From Planctomycetota bacterium (GTDB lineage: Bacteria; Planctomycetota; Planctomycetia; Pirellulales; Lacipirellulaceae), in assembly GCA_013152205.1 (NCBI GenBank), contig JAADGV010000107.1, positions 1-48,717 on the forward strand: a stretch of DNA of 48,717 nt, given 5' to 3'. Shown piece after piece: positions 35,581 through 44,046 of this stretch. A program made the translations under genes and the position numbers. How positions within the stretch are numbered: position 1 is the stretch's first letter; every line of letters begins with the position of its first letter. A model generated the notes under the pieces. That model saw nothing but the letters and a program-made list of their open reading frames with translations. It did not search any database and was not told the DNA's origin.

Positions 35581-36389
35581 CCCGCGGGTGGCCCAGACAA
35601 CTTTGTTGTCTGGGTGCTGCAAGCATCGGAGGAAGATCGCTTTGCAGGGTAACCTCTTGGCCACCCGTGAATGGTGCGTTTCGCTTCGCTGCACGTACCC
35701 TTTTTGGGAATGACAAATGTTGAAAACTAGTGCTTTGAGAAAGTACTAGCGTACTGGAACCATGCTTCGCTTCGTTTGTTTCGGTATTTTCTGGTGTTTT
35801 TTCGACCAGGATGGTCGGGCTATAGGCCAACTCACATGAATGGGTGGATTGGGGGCTTGGTTCCTTGCGCTGACAGATTTTTATCGCTGCATTATTCTTG
35901 ACGGGTTGGCTTTTGGGCAAGTACAATGTAAGCTGCCTCACATTACTGTGATGCTGAGCCTTTGTTTGCCGCATGTGGGATGTATCCTACTGGCGGGGGG
36001 GCTGGCGTTTTTCAAGTATTTTTGACAGCGTGGCTGTGTCTTTTTCTGCCGCGCTTTGGATGGCGACTAATGTGCAACCGGACAACTGACTAGAGACTTG
36101 CCCCTTTGTGGAAAAAGTCTCTTTGTCGCAGTCTTGTTCGCCTCAAACGCCGTTGCTGTTTTTGTCTCAGCGCATGAGTTCGTTTCTTTCGAACTCGTTT
36201 CGTATGCATTCCGTGAGCCTGTATCGCGGTCTCTTCGTGCTTGCTTGGCAAATCTTTTGGTGCTTCTGCTGCTTGGGGTTTAGGAATAGGCACACATGGC
36301 TCGCGGGGTTCCTTGGACCGCGTGGCGGTCCGGCTGCTGGGGTTAAGCACTACAAACGAGCAATTCAAACTGATCGCTGGGGGCAACCT
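35581..36389. repeat. Long non-coding region with several palindromes
   Basis: No credible gene in about 800 bases. CGGGTGGCC (35585-35593) and GGCCACCCG (35659-35667) bound a repeat beginning 4 bases after the upstream stop; inside is a hairpin CCCAGACAAC-TTT-GTTGTCTGGG (35592-35614). The diverged repeat copy lies at 35671-35708. A near-perfect palindrome, CTAGTGCTTT-GAG-AAAGTACTAG, spans 35727-35749. A TTGACA at 36022 has no matching -10 box. The remainder may hold the peroxidase promoter and leader. Confidence 0.6.
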
Positions 36390-38159
36390 ATGAAAGTTGG
36401 AACCATGAAGAGAAACATACAATCTATCCGATGCCGCCTTTCTGCCTTGGTCGCTTTTACAATCGTCTTAGGAGCCTTGTTGTTTTTTGATGGTGAGTTA
36501 GCGCTGGCCCAATTCCGAACTTACAACGGTGTGGGCAACAATCCGGCTAACATTCAATGGGGAGCGGCTGGTACGCAATTGTTGCGGATCGCTCCTGCTG
36601 AGTATCCGGATGATGGTTCGGGCACGACTTTTCTTAGTTCACCCACGTTGCCGAACGCTCGCACGGTTAGCAATGCACTTTCTGCTCAGTCGGGCAGTAT
36701 CCTGGATCCGAGAGGGTTGCTTAGCGGGACTTGGCAGTGGGGTCAGTTCATCGACCACGATCTCGATCTCACTCGTAGCGGTGCGGAATTCGGCGACTCG
36801 ACCATTTTTACTCCGCAACCCGACCCTTCGGGCATGGCGGTGATACCGATGAACCGTTCAGAGTACGATCTCTCGACGGGCACACCGGGCAATCCGCGTC
36901 AGCAGGTCAACTCGATCACCAGTTATCTGGACGCTTCGAACGTCTACGGTTCGAGTCTGGCTCGTGCCAATGCCTTACGATCGATGTCGGGTGGGCGGCT
37001 CAAAACCAGCGCAGGGAATTTACTGCCGAAGAATACGGACGATGTGGCGCTTGGGGCGCTCGACAACGATGATGGAGGCACCGGGGCGACGATGTTTCTT
37101 GCCGGTGATATCCGCGCCAATGAGCAAACAGGCCTTGCCTCGATCCAAACACTTTTTATGCGTGAGCACAATCGGCTGGCTGACGCCCTTTCGACGCAAA
37201 ATCCCTCGTGGAGCGACGAGCAGACCTATCAAACGGCTCGAAAGATTGTCGGGGCACAGATTCAGGCTATCACGTACAACGAATTTTTGCCCGCTCTTTT
37301 GGGGTCGGCGGCTCCGAGTGCTACTGACTACAACTATGACGTGACCGTCAACGCTTCGGTATCCAACGAGTTTGCTTCGGCAATGTTTCGCCTGGGTCAC
37401 AGTATGATCGATAGCAATCTCATGCTGGCGGGAGAGGGGGGCACCCCGACGGGGCAACTGGAGCTTCGCGACGTTTTCTTCCAGCCCGATCTAATTATGA
37501 ACGACCCTAGTTTGGTGGAGCAGACGATGATGGGGATGGCGATGCAGCCGGCGCAGAAAATCGATTTGAAAATTACGGACGACTTGCGAGATTTCCTGTT
37601 TGCACCTTCGGGTAGCGTCGGACTCGACTTGGTGGCGTTAAACGTCCAACGGGGACGCGAAAATGGGCTGGCCGATTATAACACGCTTCGAGTCGCCTAC
37701 GGGCTGTCGCCGAGGACCAGTTTTTCGGAGATCACGAGCGATGTTGTCGTCCAAACGGCGCTGGAATCGCTCTACAGCAGCGTGGATGAAATCGATGCGT
37801 GGGTCGGCGCGTTGGCCGAGGAGCATCTTGCGGGAGCGAGCGTTGGCGAACTCATTAGTGCGGCACTCACCGACCAATTCACCCGGGTTCGTGACGGCGA
37901 TTCGTTTTTCTACATCGGGGATGCTGACTTGCAGGCCCCCGAGATTCTGGCCCTGCTGGGTACCGAGAAGATGGTTCCTTTCGAGGAACTGACCATGATG
38001 GACATTGTGAATTGGAATACTAGTTTCGATAGTATGCCAGGAAGCTTTTTCATGGCGGTCCCCGAACCGGCTAGTTGGGTGTTGCTGGGCCTTGGCAGCC
38101 TTCTTGCGTTGTCGGCCCCCCGACGGTTGGGCTACGGCAGATCGCGGCCAGATTGTTAA
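36390..38159 (+). CDS. PEP-CTERM-anchored animal-type haem peroxidase
   Basis: A 589-residue secreted peroxidase with a signal peptide (ALVAFTIVLGALLFF, cleaved near ALAQ). Haem-peroxidase motifs in order are WGQFIDHDLDLT with distal His123, TLFMREHNRLADAL with catalytic Arg258, and MFRLGHSMI with proximal His337. The C-terminus has a PEP-CTERM signal: VPEPASWVLLGLGSLLALSA then a basic tail. PEP-CTERM proteins are sorted and cleaved by exosortase; none is encoded in this window. Bacterial members oxidise halides or organic substrates with peroxide; the substrate is unknown. The ATG at 36390 follows a G-rich stretch; 36405 is an alternative. The 3-prime end overlaps the convergent gene by 89 bases. 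Confidence 0.88.
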   Translation: MKVGTMKRNIQSIRCRLSALVAFTIVLGALLFFDGELALAQFRTYNGVGNNPANIQWGAAGTQLLRIAPAEYPDDGSGTTFLSSPTLPNARTVSNALSAQSGSILDPRGLLSGTWQWGQFIDHDLDLTRSGAEFGDSTIFTPQPDPSGMAVIPMNRSEYDLSTGTPGNPRQQVNSITSYLDASNVYGSSLARANALRSMSGGRLKTSAGNLLPKNTDDVALGALDNDDGGTGATMFLAGDIRANEQTGLASIQTLFMREHNRLADALSTQNPSWSDEQTYQTARKIVGAQIQAITYNEFLPALLGSAAPSATDYNYDVTVNASVSNEFASAMFRLGHSMIDSNLMLAGEGGTPTGQLELRDVFFQPDLIMNDPSLVEQTMMGMAMQPAQKIDLKITDDLRDFLFAPSGSVGLDLVALNVQRGRENGLADYNTLRVAYGLSPRTSFSEITSDVVVQTALESLYSSVDEIDAWVGALAEEHLAGASVGELISAALTDQFTRVRDGDSFFYIGDADLQAPEILALLGTEKMVPFEELTMMDIVNWNTSFDSMPGSFFMAVPEPASWVLLGLGSLLALSAPRRLGYGRSRPDC

Positions 38160-39024
38160 ATCGGCGTAGTAAAGTCGCCATGGTTTGGTCTAGTTCGGCA
38201 AGTTGCTTTTCGCTGGGCTGTGCAGCCGAGTCGCTTGGGTGAGCAACCAATCCTGCCCAGGTGAGGCGGAAGGGCCAATCGCGAAATTCGGCGGCTTCGT
38301 TTACTCGCCCAAGAATGCGCAGGGCCCAAAATGCTCCGTAAGCGTTGCGGAAGGTGAGCCATTGCTGCTGAAAGGGTTCGAGGCCCGATGTGCCGGCCCC
38401 ATTCTCAGGTTGTCCTGAATTTTTGGCCAGCAGTATTGTTGTAATTTTCGCTGCGAAGAAGCAAGCGATGGCCAGGGGCAAAATTAGGCGAGGGGGCACT
38501 AGGTGCCAACGCCAGAGATAATTGTCGAGGAGCAGGAGTTGGCCCGTGGCAACCAATAGCGACGGTAGCCCAAAACGGGTGGGCAGGTAATTGAGTAATC
38601 CCACCGCAACAAGCCCGACCAGGAAGAGCTTCCATACGATGAATAGTTCGACTTGGGTGCCTGTGGGTAAGAGTGTCGCCTGAACCGCTGGCCAAACAGC
38701 AACGACCCAGAGCGACAAGACAATCCATTGCCAGCCGCGATCTTGCGGTCGTTTGGCGCCCAAGACGGCCATGATTGGGCAAAAGGTGGTTGCAGCACAG
38801 GCGAATCGCAACGCATCTCGTGCGATGGTTTGCGATGGGCTCGTTGCTTCGAGCAGTGAAATAAGGGCCAGGGCTGTGGCTGAAAGAATTGCCCAAATGC
38901 AGGGAGCTGTGAGTGTCGTGCCACGGTAGCTTCTGAGACGGAGCAACAGAAGGATCGCCAGCGAGAATGCACCGGCGCAGGCAACCCAGGCGGCGGGAGT
39001 TGACGTCGTTACAGCGGTTAGCAT
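38071..39024 (-). CDS. Multi-spanning membrane protein of unknown function
   Basis: A 317-residue protein with about seven hydrophobic segments in the first 205 residues (WVACAGAFSLAILLLL, AILSATALALISLLE, WIVLSLWVVAVWPAV and others). A soluble C-terminal region of about 110 residues includes FRNAYGAFWALRILGRVNEA. I do not recognise the family. The C-terminal 29 codons are antisense to the end of the peroxidase gene and may be dispensable. Neighbours do not suggest a role. Confidence 0.65.
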   Translation of the reverse strand: MLTAVTTSTPAAWVACAGAFSLAILLLLRLRSYRGTTLTAPCIWAILSATALALISLLEATSPSQTIARDALRFACAATTFCPIMAVLGAKRPQDRGWQWIVLSLWVVAVWPAVQATLLPTGTQVELFIVWKLFLVGLVAVGLLNYLPTRFGLPSLLVATGQLLLLDNYLWRWHLVPPRLILPLAIACFFAAKITTILLAKNSGQPENGAGTSGLEPFQQQWLTFRNAYGAFWALRILGRVNEAAEFRDWPFRLTWAGLVAHPSDSAAQPSEKQLAELDQTMATLLRRFNNLAAICRSPTVGGPTTQEGCQGPATPN

Positions 39025-39213
39025 GGGAATAATCGATACTTAGCCAATGGGAACTACGGAGAACTCGGATTGTAACGGAGGCGGGAGCTGTTGGGGCTGG
39101 AAAAAGATTGCGTGTTGCGTTTGCTCAACATGGGAGAGTGACCCATGCTTCTTTGGTTGCACATGGCAACAATGATTCAACCCTCCCCCATGGATTCGAA
39201 ACAAGGAATCCCC

Positions 39214-39924
39214 ATGCGACGAATCGTATTATTGAGCCTATTGGCCTCAGTGTTTTCGGGAACATTTTTTGGAACACCCGCCGAAGCACGACTGCTGTGG
39301 CAGACCTATGGGTCGGTAATTCCTAGCGAAGAGGGCTGTGGCTCGACTTGGAATTGGAACCAGGACTACTTTGTGCCACGGCATGCTTCTACTGGCCGCT
39401 ATGGCTTGTTTAGTCCTTGCAAAACAAGCTGTACTACTTCGCCTGCGTGTAAATGGTGCCATCCATTTTACTCGGGCTATTGCAGCATCTATGGCCCTTG
39501 CCACTACAATCGGCGAGACCATGTATATAAGGCGTATTGCGGTAGTTCTCCTCTGAATGTCTGCGGCCCTAAACGGGCTAGCGGCTGCGGAGGTGGCTGC
39601 CGTGTGCCGTATCGTAGGGGATGCGGGCCAACGTGCGGCGAAGCTCCAGTATGCGGCGAAGCTACGGCAATGTGCCCAATGGCGTGTGGGCCTATGGCCG
39701 GAACGGCCTACCCCTTGCCGAATGTGGAGGTACCAGAGTTAGAAATACTGGGCAGCATCTCGGTGGAAGGTGATGGCTTGTTGGCCAACATCAATACCAC
39801 CCCGTTGGGCGAACAAGAAGAACGCGTATTGATGGGGCCCCAGGCAGTCGGTTTGCCAGAACTGCTGAATTCGCTGGGACTACCGGGGACGGGCAAACCA
39901 TTGCAAATACTACCAGCACCGTAG
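39214..39924 (+). CDS. Cysteine-rich secreted protein
   Basis: A 236-residue protein with a signal peptide (MRRIVLLSLLASVFSGTFFG, cleaved near AEA). It has 16 cysteines, clustered in about residues 40-155 in spaced patterns (CKTSC, CKWC, GCGGGC, CGPTC, CGEAPVCGE), followed by a Cys-free, Pro/Leu-rich tail. The start at 39214 has AAGGA six bases upstream. The Cys spacing does not match a redox or metal site I know; heavily disulfide-linked envelope proteins are a planctomycete trait, so a cell-wall role is possible but inferred. Confidence 0.72.
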   Translation: MRRIVLLSLLASVFSGTFFGTPAEARLLWQTYGSVIPSEEGCGSTWNWNQDYFVPRHASTGRYGLFSPCKTSCTTSPACKWCHPFYSGYCSIYGPCHYNRRDHVYKAYCGSSPLNVCGPKRASGCGGGCRVPYRRGCGPTCGEAPVCGEATAMCPMACGPMAGTAYPLPNVEVPELEILGSISVEGDGLLANINTTPLGEQEERVLMGPQAVGLPELLNSLGLPGTGKPLQILPAP

Positions 39925-40051
39925 CGATTCAATACTTGGCCGGGATGCACAAATGCTGGCATTTCGCTGAGGAGAGAAAAAGACATTTCAGCATTGTATT
40001 TGGTGAAGCCTACTGGGGAGTGTGGCCCACCGAGTCGATGCCATTCGAAAG

Positions 40052-40092
40052 CAGGCAGGTTTTCCTAACGGAGATCTGCCTGTTTTCTTTTT
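40052..40092 (+). terminator. Rho-independent terminator after the Cys-rich gene
   Basis: CAGGCAG (40052-40058) pairs with CTGCCTG (40076-40082) and is followed by TTTTCTTTTTG. It lies 128 bases after the Cys-rich gene's stop in the right orientation. Confidence 0.65.
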
Positions 40093-40222
40093 GTAACCGG
40101 AAAACTCGACCGAGTTGGGGATAGCGCAAAAATTGGGCTACAGCGTATCGCATGCGTTGGCCGATAGAAACATTACAAAAGGTAACGGGAGGGCGAAGCA
40201 CGAAAGTGTTTTGCTTCAGGAT
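40093..40222 (+). ncRNA. Possible small RNA between two terminators
   Basis: About 130 bases between two same-strand terminators, with no coding frame worth calling. The upstream terminator would stop read-through from the Cys-rich gene, so the strong terminator at 40223 implies a transcript starting here. No known RNA family was recognised and no promoter could be assigned. Confidence 0.25.
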
Positions 40223-40266
40223 AAAGGTCATAGCAAGACGACGGATCGACTTGCTATGACCTTTTT
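40223..40266 (+). terminator. Second, strong Rho-independent terminator
   Basis: A 15-base arm AAAGGTCATAGCAAG (40223-40237) pairs with CTTGCTATGACC-TTT (40250-40264), giving a long stem and ending in TTTTT. It stands 130 bases beyond another terminator on the same strand, with no protein gene between, which suggests a separate small transcript. Confidence 0.7.
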
Positions 40267-40295
40267 AATGCGCGAGCGTGAAAATTGCTCCAATG

Positions 40296-40415
40296 CTAGA
40301 GCATTTCTTATAAAAGCATAGCCACAGAGCACACCGAGGTCTCAGAGAAAATACTGAAGCGAATAACCTTCTCTCGGTGTTCTCTGTGGCTACACAATTG
40401 AAGGAATTGCTCTAG
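40296..40415. mobile_element. CTAG-bounded repeat element, short copy
   Basis: A 120-bp element from CTAGAGCATTTCTTATAAAA to CAATTGAAGGAATTGCTCTAG's last 20 bases, with imperfect inverted ends and an inner palindrome of the CCACAGAG/CTCTGTGG type. Its left part is nearly identical to 10538-10635. The right CTAG supplies the TAG stop of the leftward TPR gene. No coding capacity. Confidence 0.75.
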
Positions 40416-41857
40416 CCGGCTTTTATTTCGGCGAGAAGCTTTTCGGCATCTCTTCGGAAGATGAATAGGGCCGGCTTTTTGTTGTTGATGATTGCCTCAA
40501 GAGCTTTGGCCGCCTGATCTTCCTTGTCATTCTCTACCATCATCCTGGCTAGCAGGTAATAGGCATCGGGGGTAAGCGAGCTTTGCTTTACTCGGCTTAG
40601 AAACTGTTGGGCTTCGTTTTTCTTGCCCAATTGGTAGAGAACCCAACCTTGGGTGACATTGACTTGCGAGTTCTCAGGGAATCGCTGTGCGTTGACCTGA
40701 GCATACTGCAAAGCCTTCTTTTGGTCTGCGGCTGCATCGCTTTCGATGAGTAGTAGGGCCAACAAATCGGTGGCTCGAGAGTTAGAGGGGTCAATCCCTA
40801 GAATCTCGGTCATGGTACTGATTGCCTCGGTACGTTTGCCTTGCATGACGTCGAGGATACCATCGAGCATGAGAGCAGATGCCGGCGCTGGCTCTTGCTG
40901 GCGTAGCGTTTTCACGATGGTTTGGGCTTGCTCTAATTCGTCTTGCGAAATAAGCCAATCGATAAAAGCGCGTGATACTTTTTCGTCAAGTTTATTTTCG
41001 TCGTAAGCGTGTTGGAAAGCTTTCCGGGCTTTCTCTTTGAGCTTCTTGCGCTCCTCCTCGTCGGTCTTCTCGGCGTCGCCAGCCCTAGAAAAGAGTTGTC
41101 CCAGCGAGACATAAGGGTGGGCGATGATGTCTTTCGTATCCAACTCACGAGCTTTATTGAATTCTTCAAGCGCTTCACGAGGTTTATCCAGGTTGAATAG
41201 GGCGCCGCCTAGACGCTGATGGGCGACTGCACTATCTGGGTCGCTTTCCACCCATTGCTGAAGCCATTGGCTGGCTACTTCCCACTGCGCACGACGCTGG
41301 GCAACGGCAGCCCGCCCGGCGAGAATCCGAATCTGAAATTTTTCTTTTCGCTTGGTGTTGGCCTCAAATTTTTCGACAATCGGGGCAGCAAACTCAAAAA
41401 GAGCTTGGGCCTCGGCCGTACGGCCAGCGCCAAAGGATTGATCCGCGAGGATCAGATAAGCTTCTGGGTCGTCGGGAACTTCGGTCACTGCTTGTTCGAG
41501 CCAGAAAACCGCAACTCGCGAAGCTTGCTGGTTGCGCAAGACCAAGTTCATGCGAGCATAGGTGACTTGCGATGGAGGAAGTTTGGGGTATTTTTTTTTC
41601 GCATTTTTCAAGAACTCAAGAGCCCCGGCACTATCGTTGTTACGAAAACGCTGGATGGCTTTTTCGACTTCTGGATAGTCTTTATTCGAGAGAGAGACCG
41701 CATCGCCGATGAGATTCTCGACCGTTAGATTTTCGAGAGGCGAGGGCTTCTGGTTCTGAGCTACCGCTGTGGTACCTAAGGCAATGCCCAGGAGGGTTGC
41801 CCCAAACAGAGCGAAGCCGGTTCGATAAGTCTTGAGAACTGCATTGCCACGAATCAT
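40412..41857 (-). CDS. Secreted tetratricopeptide-repeat protein
   Basis: A 481-residue protein with a signal peptide (FALFGATLLGIALGTTAVAQ) and multiple TPR units through most of its length, for example the repeats around AYLILADQSFGAGRTAEAQALF, SAVAHQRLGGALFNLDKPRE and NVTQGWVLYQLGKKNEAQQF. TPRs mediate protein contacts, so this is probably a periplasmic scaffold; partners are unknown. AGGAAAAAAC precedes the ATG. A terminator-like hairpin with a T-run lies just upstream in the leader, suggesting attenuation. Its stop codon is contributed by a repeat element. Confidence 0.82.
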   Translation of the reverse strand: MIRGNAVLKTYRTGFALFGATLLGIALGTTAVAQNQKPSPLENLTVENLIGDAVSLSNKDYPEVEKAIQRFRNNDSAGALEFLKNAKKKYPKLPPSQVTYARMNLVLRNQQASRVAVFWLEQAVTEVPDDPEAYLILADQSFGAGRTAEAQALFEFAAPIVEKFEANTKRKEKFQIRILAGRAAVAQRRAQWEVASQWLQQWVESDPDSAVAHQRLGGALFNLDKPREALEEFNKARELDTKDIIAHPYVSLGQLFSRAGDAEKTDEEERKKLKEKARKAFQHAYDENKLDEKVSRAFIDWLISQDELEQAQTIVKTLRQQEPAPASALMLDGILDVMQGKRTEAISTMTEILGIDPSNSRATDLLALLLIESDAAADQKKALQYAQVNAQRFPENSQVNVTQGWVLYQLGKKNEAQQFLSRVKQSSLTPDAYYLLARMMVENDKEDQAAKALEAIINNKKPALFIFRRDAEKLLAEIKAG

Positions 41858-41868
41858 GTTTTTTCCTC

Positions 41869-41913
41869 GAAAAAGAGCATCGCCTCGGCTATGGAGAAAA
41901 GCCGAGCGATGCC
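41869..41913 (-). terminator. Terminator-like hairpin in the TPR gene leader
   Basis: Read on the - strand, GCATCGC and GCGATGC (41906-41912 and 41877-41883) with an inner CGGCT/AGCCG pair form a 12-bp interrupted stem. TCTTTTTCG follows immediately, and then the ribosome-binding site AGGAAAA of the TPR gene. It is either an attenuator in the leader or the terminator of an upstream short transcript. Confidence 0.6.
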
Positions 41914-42228
41914 AAAGCTAAGTTGCAGAAGGACTGGTGTTCATTCTAGAGCAATTCAGTCAGGTGTCCACGATGCTCGCGAGAGCTTCTGAGCCTTCTT
42001 TCCAGGGATGGGCAGTTTGCGATGGTTGTAGCGATCGCACGGGAATCGAGAACATTTTCGCATCCTGCTCGACTCTCGTTACGGGGCCGCCTATAGTGGG
42101 GGAGTCGCTACAGCCCCCCATGGTTTCCCGCCGTTTGGCTCCAATCTTTTTCATACCCAGCCCTACAGGTGTAGGACACAACTCACACCGCTCGACCCTG
42201 GACACCGGTTGATCTCAAGGAAATAGAA
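41914..42228. other. Intergenic region between divergent TPR and ABC permease genes
   Basis: No gene seen. It holds a CTAGAGCAATTC string (41946-41957) that matches the end of the CTAG-bounded elements and may be a relic, and a hairpin TGGGGG to CCCCCCA (42097-42120). Promoters for both neighbours, and any leader RNA of the TPR gene, should lie here. Confidence 0.45.
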
Positions 42229-44010
42229 TTGCTCGTCGGACCGGTTTTTAATCGCGAAATCACTACCACCCCGCGAAGTTGGCGGCTGTATCTGTCGCGC
42301 GCGATTTACGTGGCCTCGTTGTTTGGGTTGGTTCTGACTGCCTGGCTGATTCTGATTGGCTCTCAGGAGGTGCGGGGGCTGGGCGATTTGGCACGGTTTG
42401 GGTCGGCGGTTTTTGCCTTGTTGGCTCCTATCCAATTGGCAATGGCGATAGCTTTTTCGGCCCTGCTTACTGCGGCGGCGGTTGCCCAAGAAAAAGACCG
42501 TCGGACGCTCGATCTGCTGTTGATGACCAATCTTACCAATGCCGAACTGGTGCTCGGCAAACTGTTGGCGAGTATGCTCAGCGTGCTGGTGTTGATCGTC
42601 GCGGCTGTGGCGATGTTGGTACTCCTCACGTTGCTGGGCGGTATTTCCAATGCCCAGGTGCTTCGCGTCGTGGCGGTAACCCTTACTTCGGCGGTGGTGG
42701 CTGGCAGCCTGGGGTCGACGATTGCTTTGTGGCGAGAGAAAACATTTCAGTCGCTGGCGATGACCACGCTGCTGCTTGTCATGTGGCTGTTGGCTGGCGA
42801 GTTGATTGCTGCGGGTGTTTTTGGAGATGTTTGGGCAGGCATCCCTGCGAAGCAGTGGGCGTCTGCGCTTACTCCGTTGCACGCGATGGCAGATGCGGTC
42901 AAGCCACTACAAACCCATGTTGCGGCCCTTGCTTGGTGCGGTGGGCCGGTGACGTTATTTTTGATTGTCGCTACTGTGGTTGCCGTGCTATTAAACTTCT
43001 GGGCCATTGTGCGAGTACGGGTATGGAATCCAACCCAAGAACTTGAGCGAAGAAAACCGGCTTCGGGACTCCAGAAAAGTGTCGCCGAAGGCTCCGCCAC
43101 GAAGGCCAAGCTTCGACAATCGCGGGCGGTATGGGATAACCCCATCCTTTGGCGAGAAATTTGTACTTGGGCTTATGGCAGGAAAATAGTTGTCGTACGG
43201 ATCGCTTACTTAGTTGTATTTGCAGTCTGCGCTGCGGCGTTGGTTGCGTCTTTGGGCGAGGCTAGCGAGGCTACGGCAAGATATGCTTCGCCAATCCCGG
43301 CCGCTGCCAAGCCGCTGATACCGTTGTTGGTCCTGGGGCTAGTATTGGTGAATGCTTTGGCTGTGACGTCGCTTACCACGGAGCGAGATCTTCGGGCGCT
43401 CGACTTGCTGCTAGTCACCGATTTGACCCCCAAAGAGATTGTTTACGGCAAGCTAGGCGGCGTTTTTTACAACTCGAAAGAGATGCTGCTGCTACCAATC
43501 GGCTTGAGTGTGCTGCTGTGGTACACTAGCCACATGTCGACCGAAAACCTTGTGTTTCTCGTGCTGTCATTCTTGGTGATGAATGGGTTTGTCGCTATGT
43601 TGGGCGTGCATTCGGGGATGACTTACGTCGAGTCTCGAACGGCTGTGGCGGTCAGCCTGAGCACGGTGTTGTTTTTGCTGCTGGGCATCGCTGTCTGCAT
43701 GAGGATGATGTTAGCCTTCCAGAGTTCGTTTACCTATCAATTGCAAGCCTTTGCCGCATTTATGTTGGGCGGCGTGGCGGGATTGTTTTTGGCGCTTGGC
43801 TATCGCAACCCCTCGCGGGCGATCGAGATTGCTTCGTTTACGACACCCTTTGCTACGTTCTATGTGATTACAAGTTTCTTGCAGGGCAACTTCGGGGCTG
43901 CATTTTTGGTAACGGTGGCGACCTATGGCTTTGCCACGGCGGCCATGCTGATACCAGCAATCGATGAATTCGATGTTGCCACAGGAAGAACCACGGGGCA
44001 GGATCATTAG
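42229..44010 (+). CDS. ABC-2 type permease, two-module fusion
   Basis: A 593-residue membrane protein with about twelve membrane segments in two similar halves. Each half carries the same loop: QEKDRRTLDLLLMTNLTNAE near residue 85 and TERDLRALDLLLVTDLTPKE near residue 385, so the protein looks like an internal duplication of an ABC-2 (gliding/NatB-like) permease. The start is a TTG at 42229 with AAGGA seven bases upstream. No ATPase gene is next to it, so its partner must be elsewhere. The substrate is unknown. It leads a rightward unit with two CNNM-like genes, 36 bases upstream of the first. Confidence 0.82.
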   Translation: MLVGPVFNREITTTPRSWRLYLSRAIYVASLFGLVLTAWLILIGSQEVRGLGDLARFGSAVFALLAPIQLAMAIAFSALLTAAAVAQEKDRRTLDLLLMTNLTNAELVLGKLLASMLSVLVLIVAAVAMLVLLTLLGGISNAQVLRVVAVTLTSAVVAGSLGSTIALWREKTFQSLAMTTLLLVMWLLAGELIAAGVFGDVWAGIPAKQWASALTPLHAMADAVKPLQTHVAALAWCGGPVTLFLIVATVVAVLLNFWAIVRVRVWNPTQELERRKPASGLQKSVAEGSATKAKLRQSRAVWDNPILWREICTWAYGRKIVVVRIAYLVVFAVCAAALVASLGEASEATARYASPIPAAAKPLIPLLVLGLVLVNALAVTSLTTERDLRALDLLLVTDLTPKEIVYGKLGGVFYNSKEMLLLPIGLSVLLWYTSHMSTENLVFLVLSFLVMNGFVAMLGVHSGMTYVESRTAVAVSLSTVLFLLLGIAVCMRMMLAFQSSFTYQLQAFAAFMLGGVAGLFLALGYRNPSRAIEIASFTTPFATFYVITSFLQGNFGAAFLVTVATYGFATAAMLIPAIDEFDVATGRTTGQDH

Positions 44011-44046
44011 ACGGCCAAAAAAATTCGTTAATGCGAGAGTGGGTAC

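Noticed and set aside
40010..40090. CCATTCGAAAG reminiscent of a cyclic-di-GMP riboswitch
   Set aside because: The rest of the aptamer consensus is missing and the element lies after, not before, the gene.
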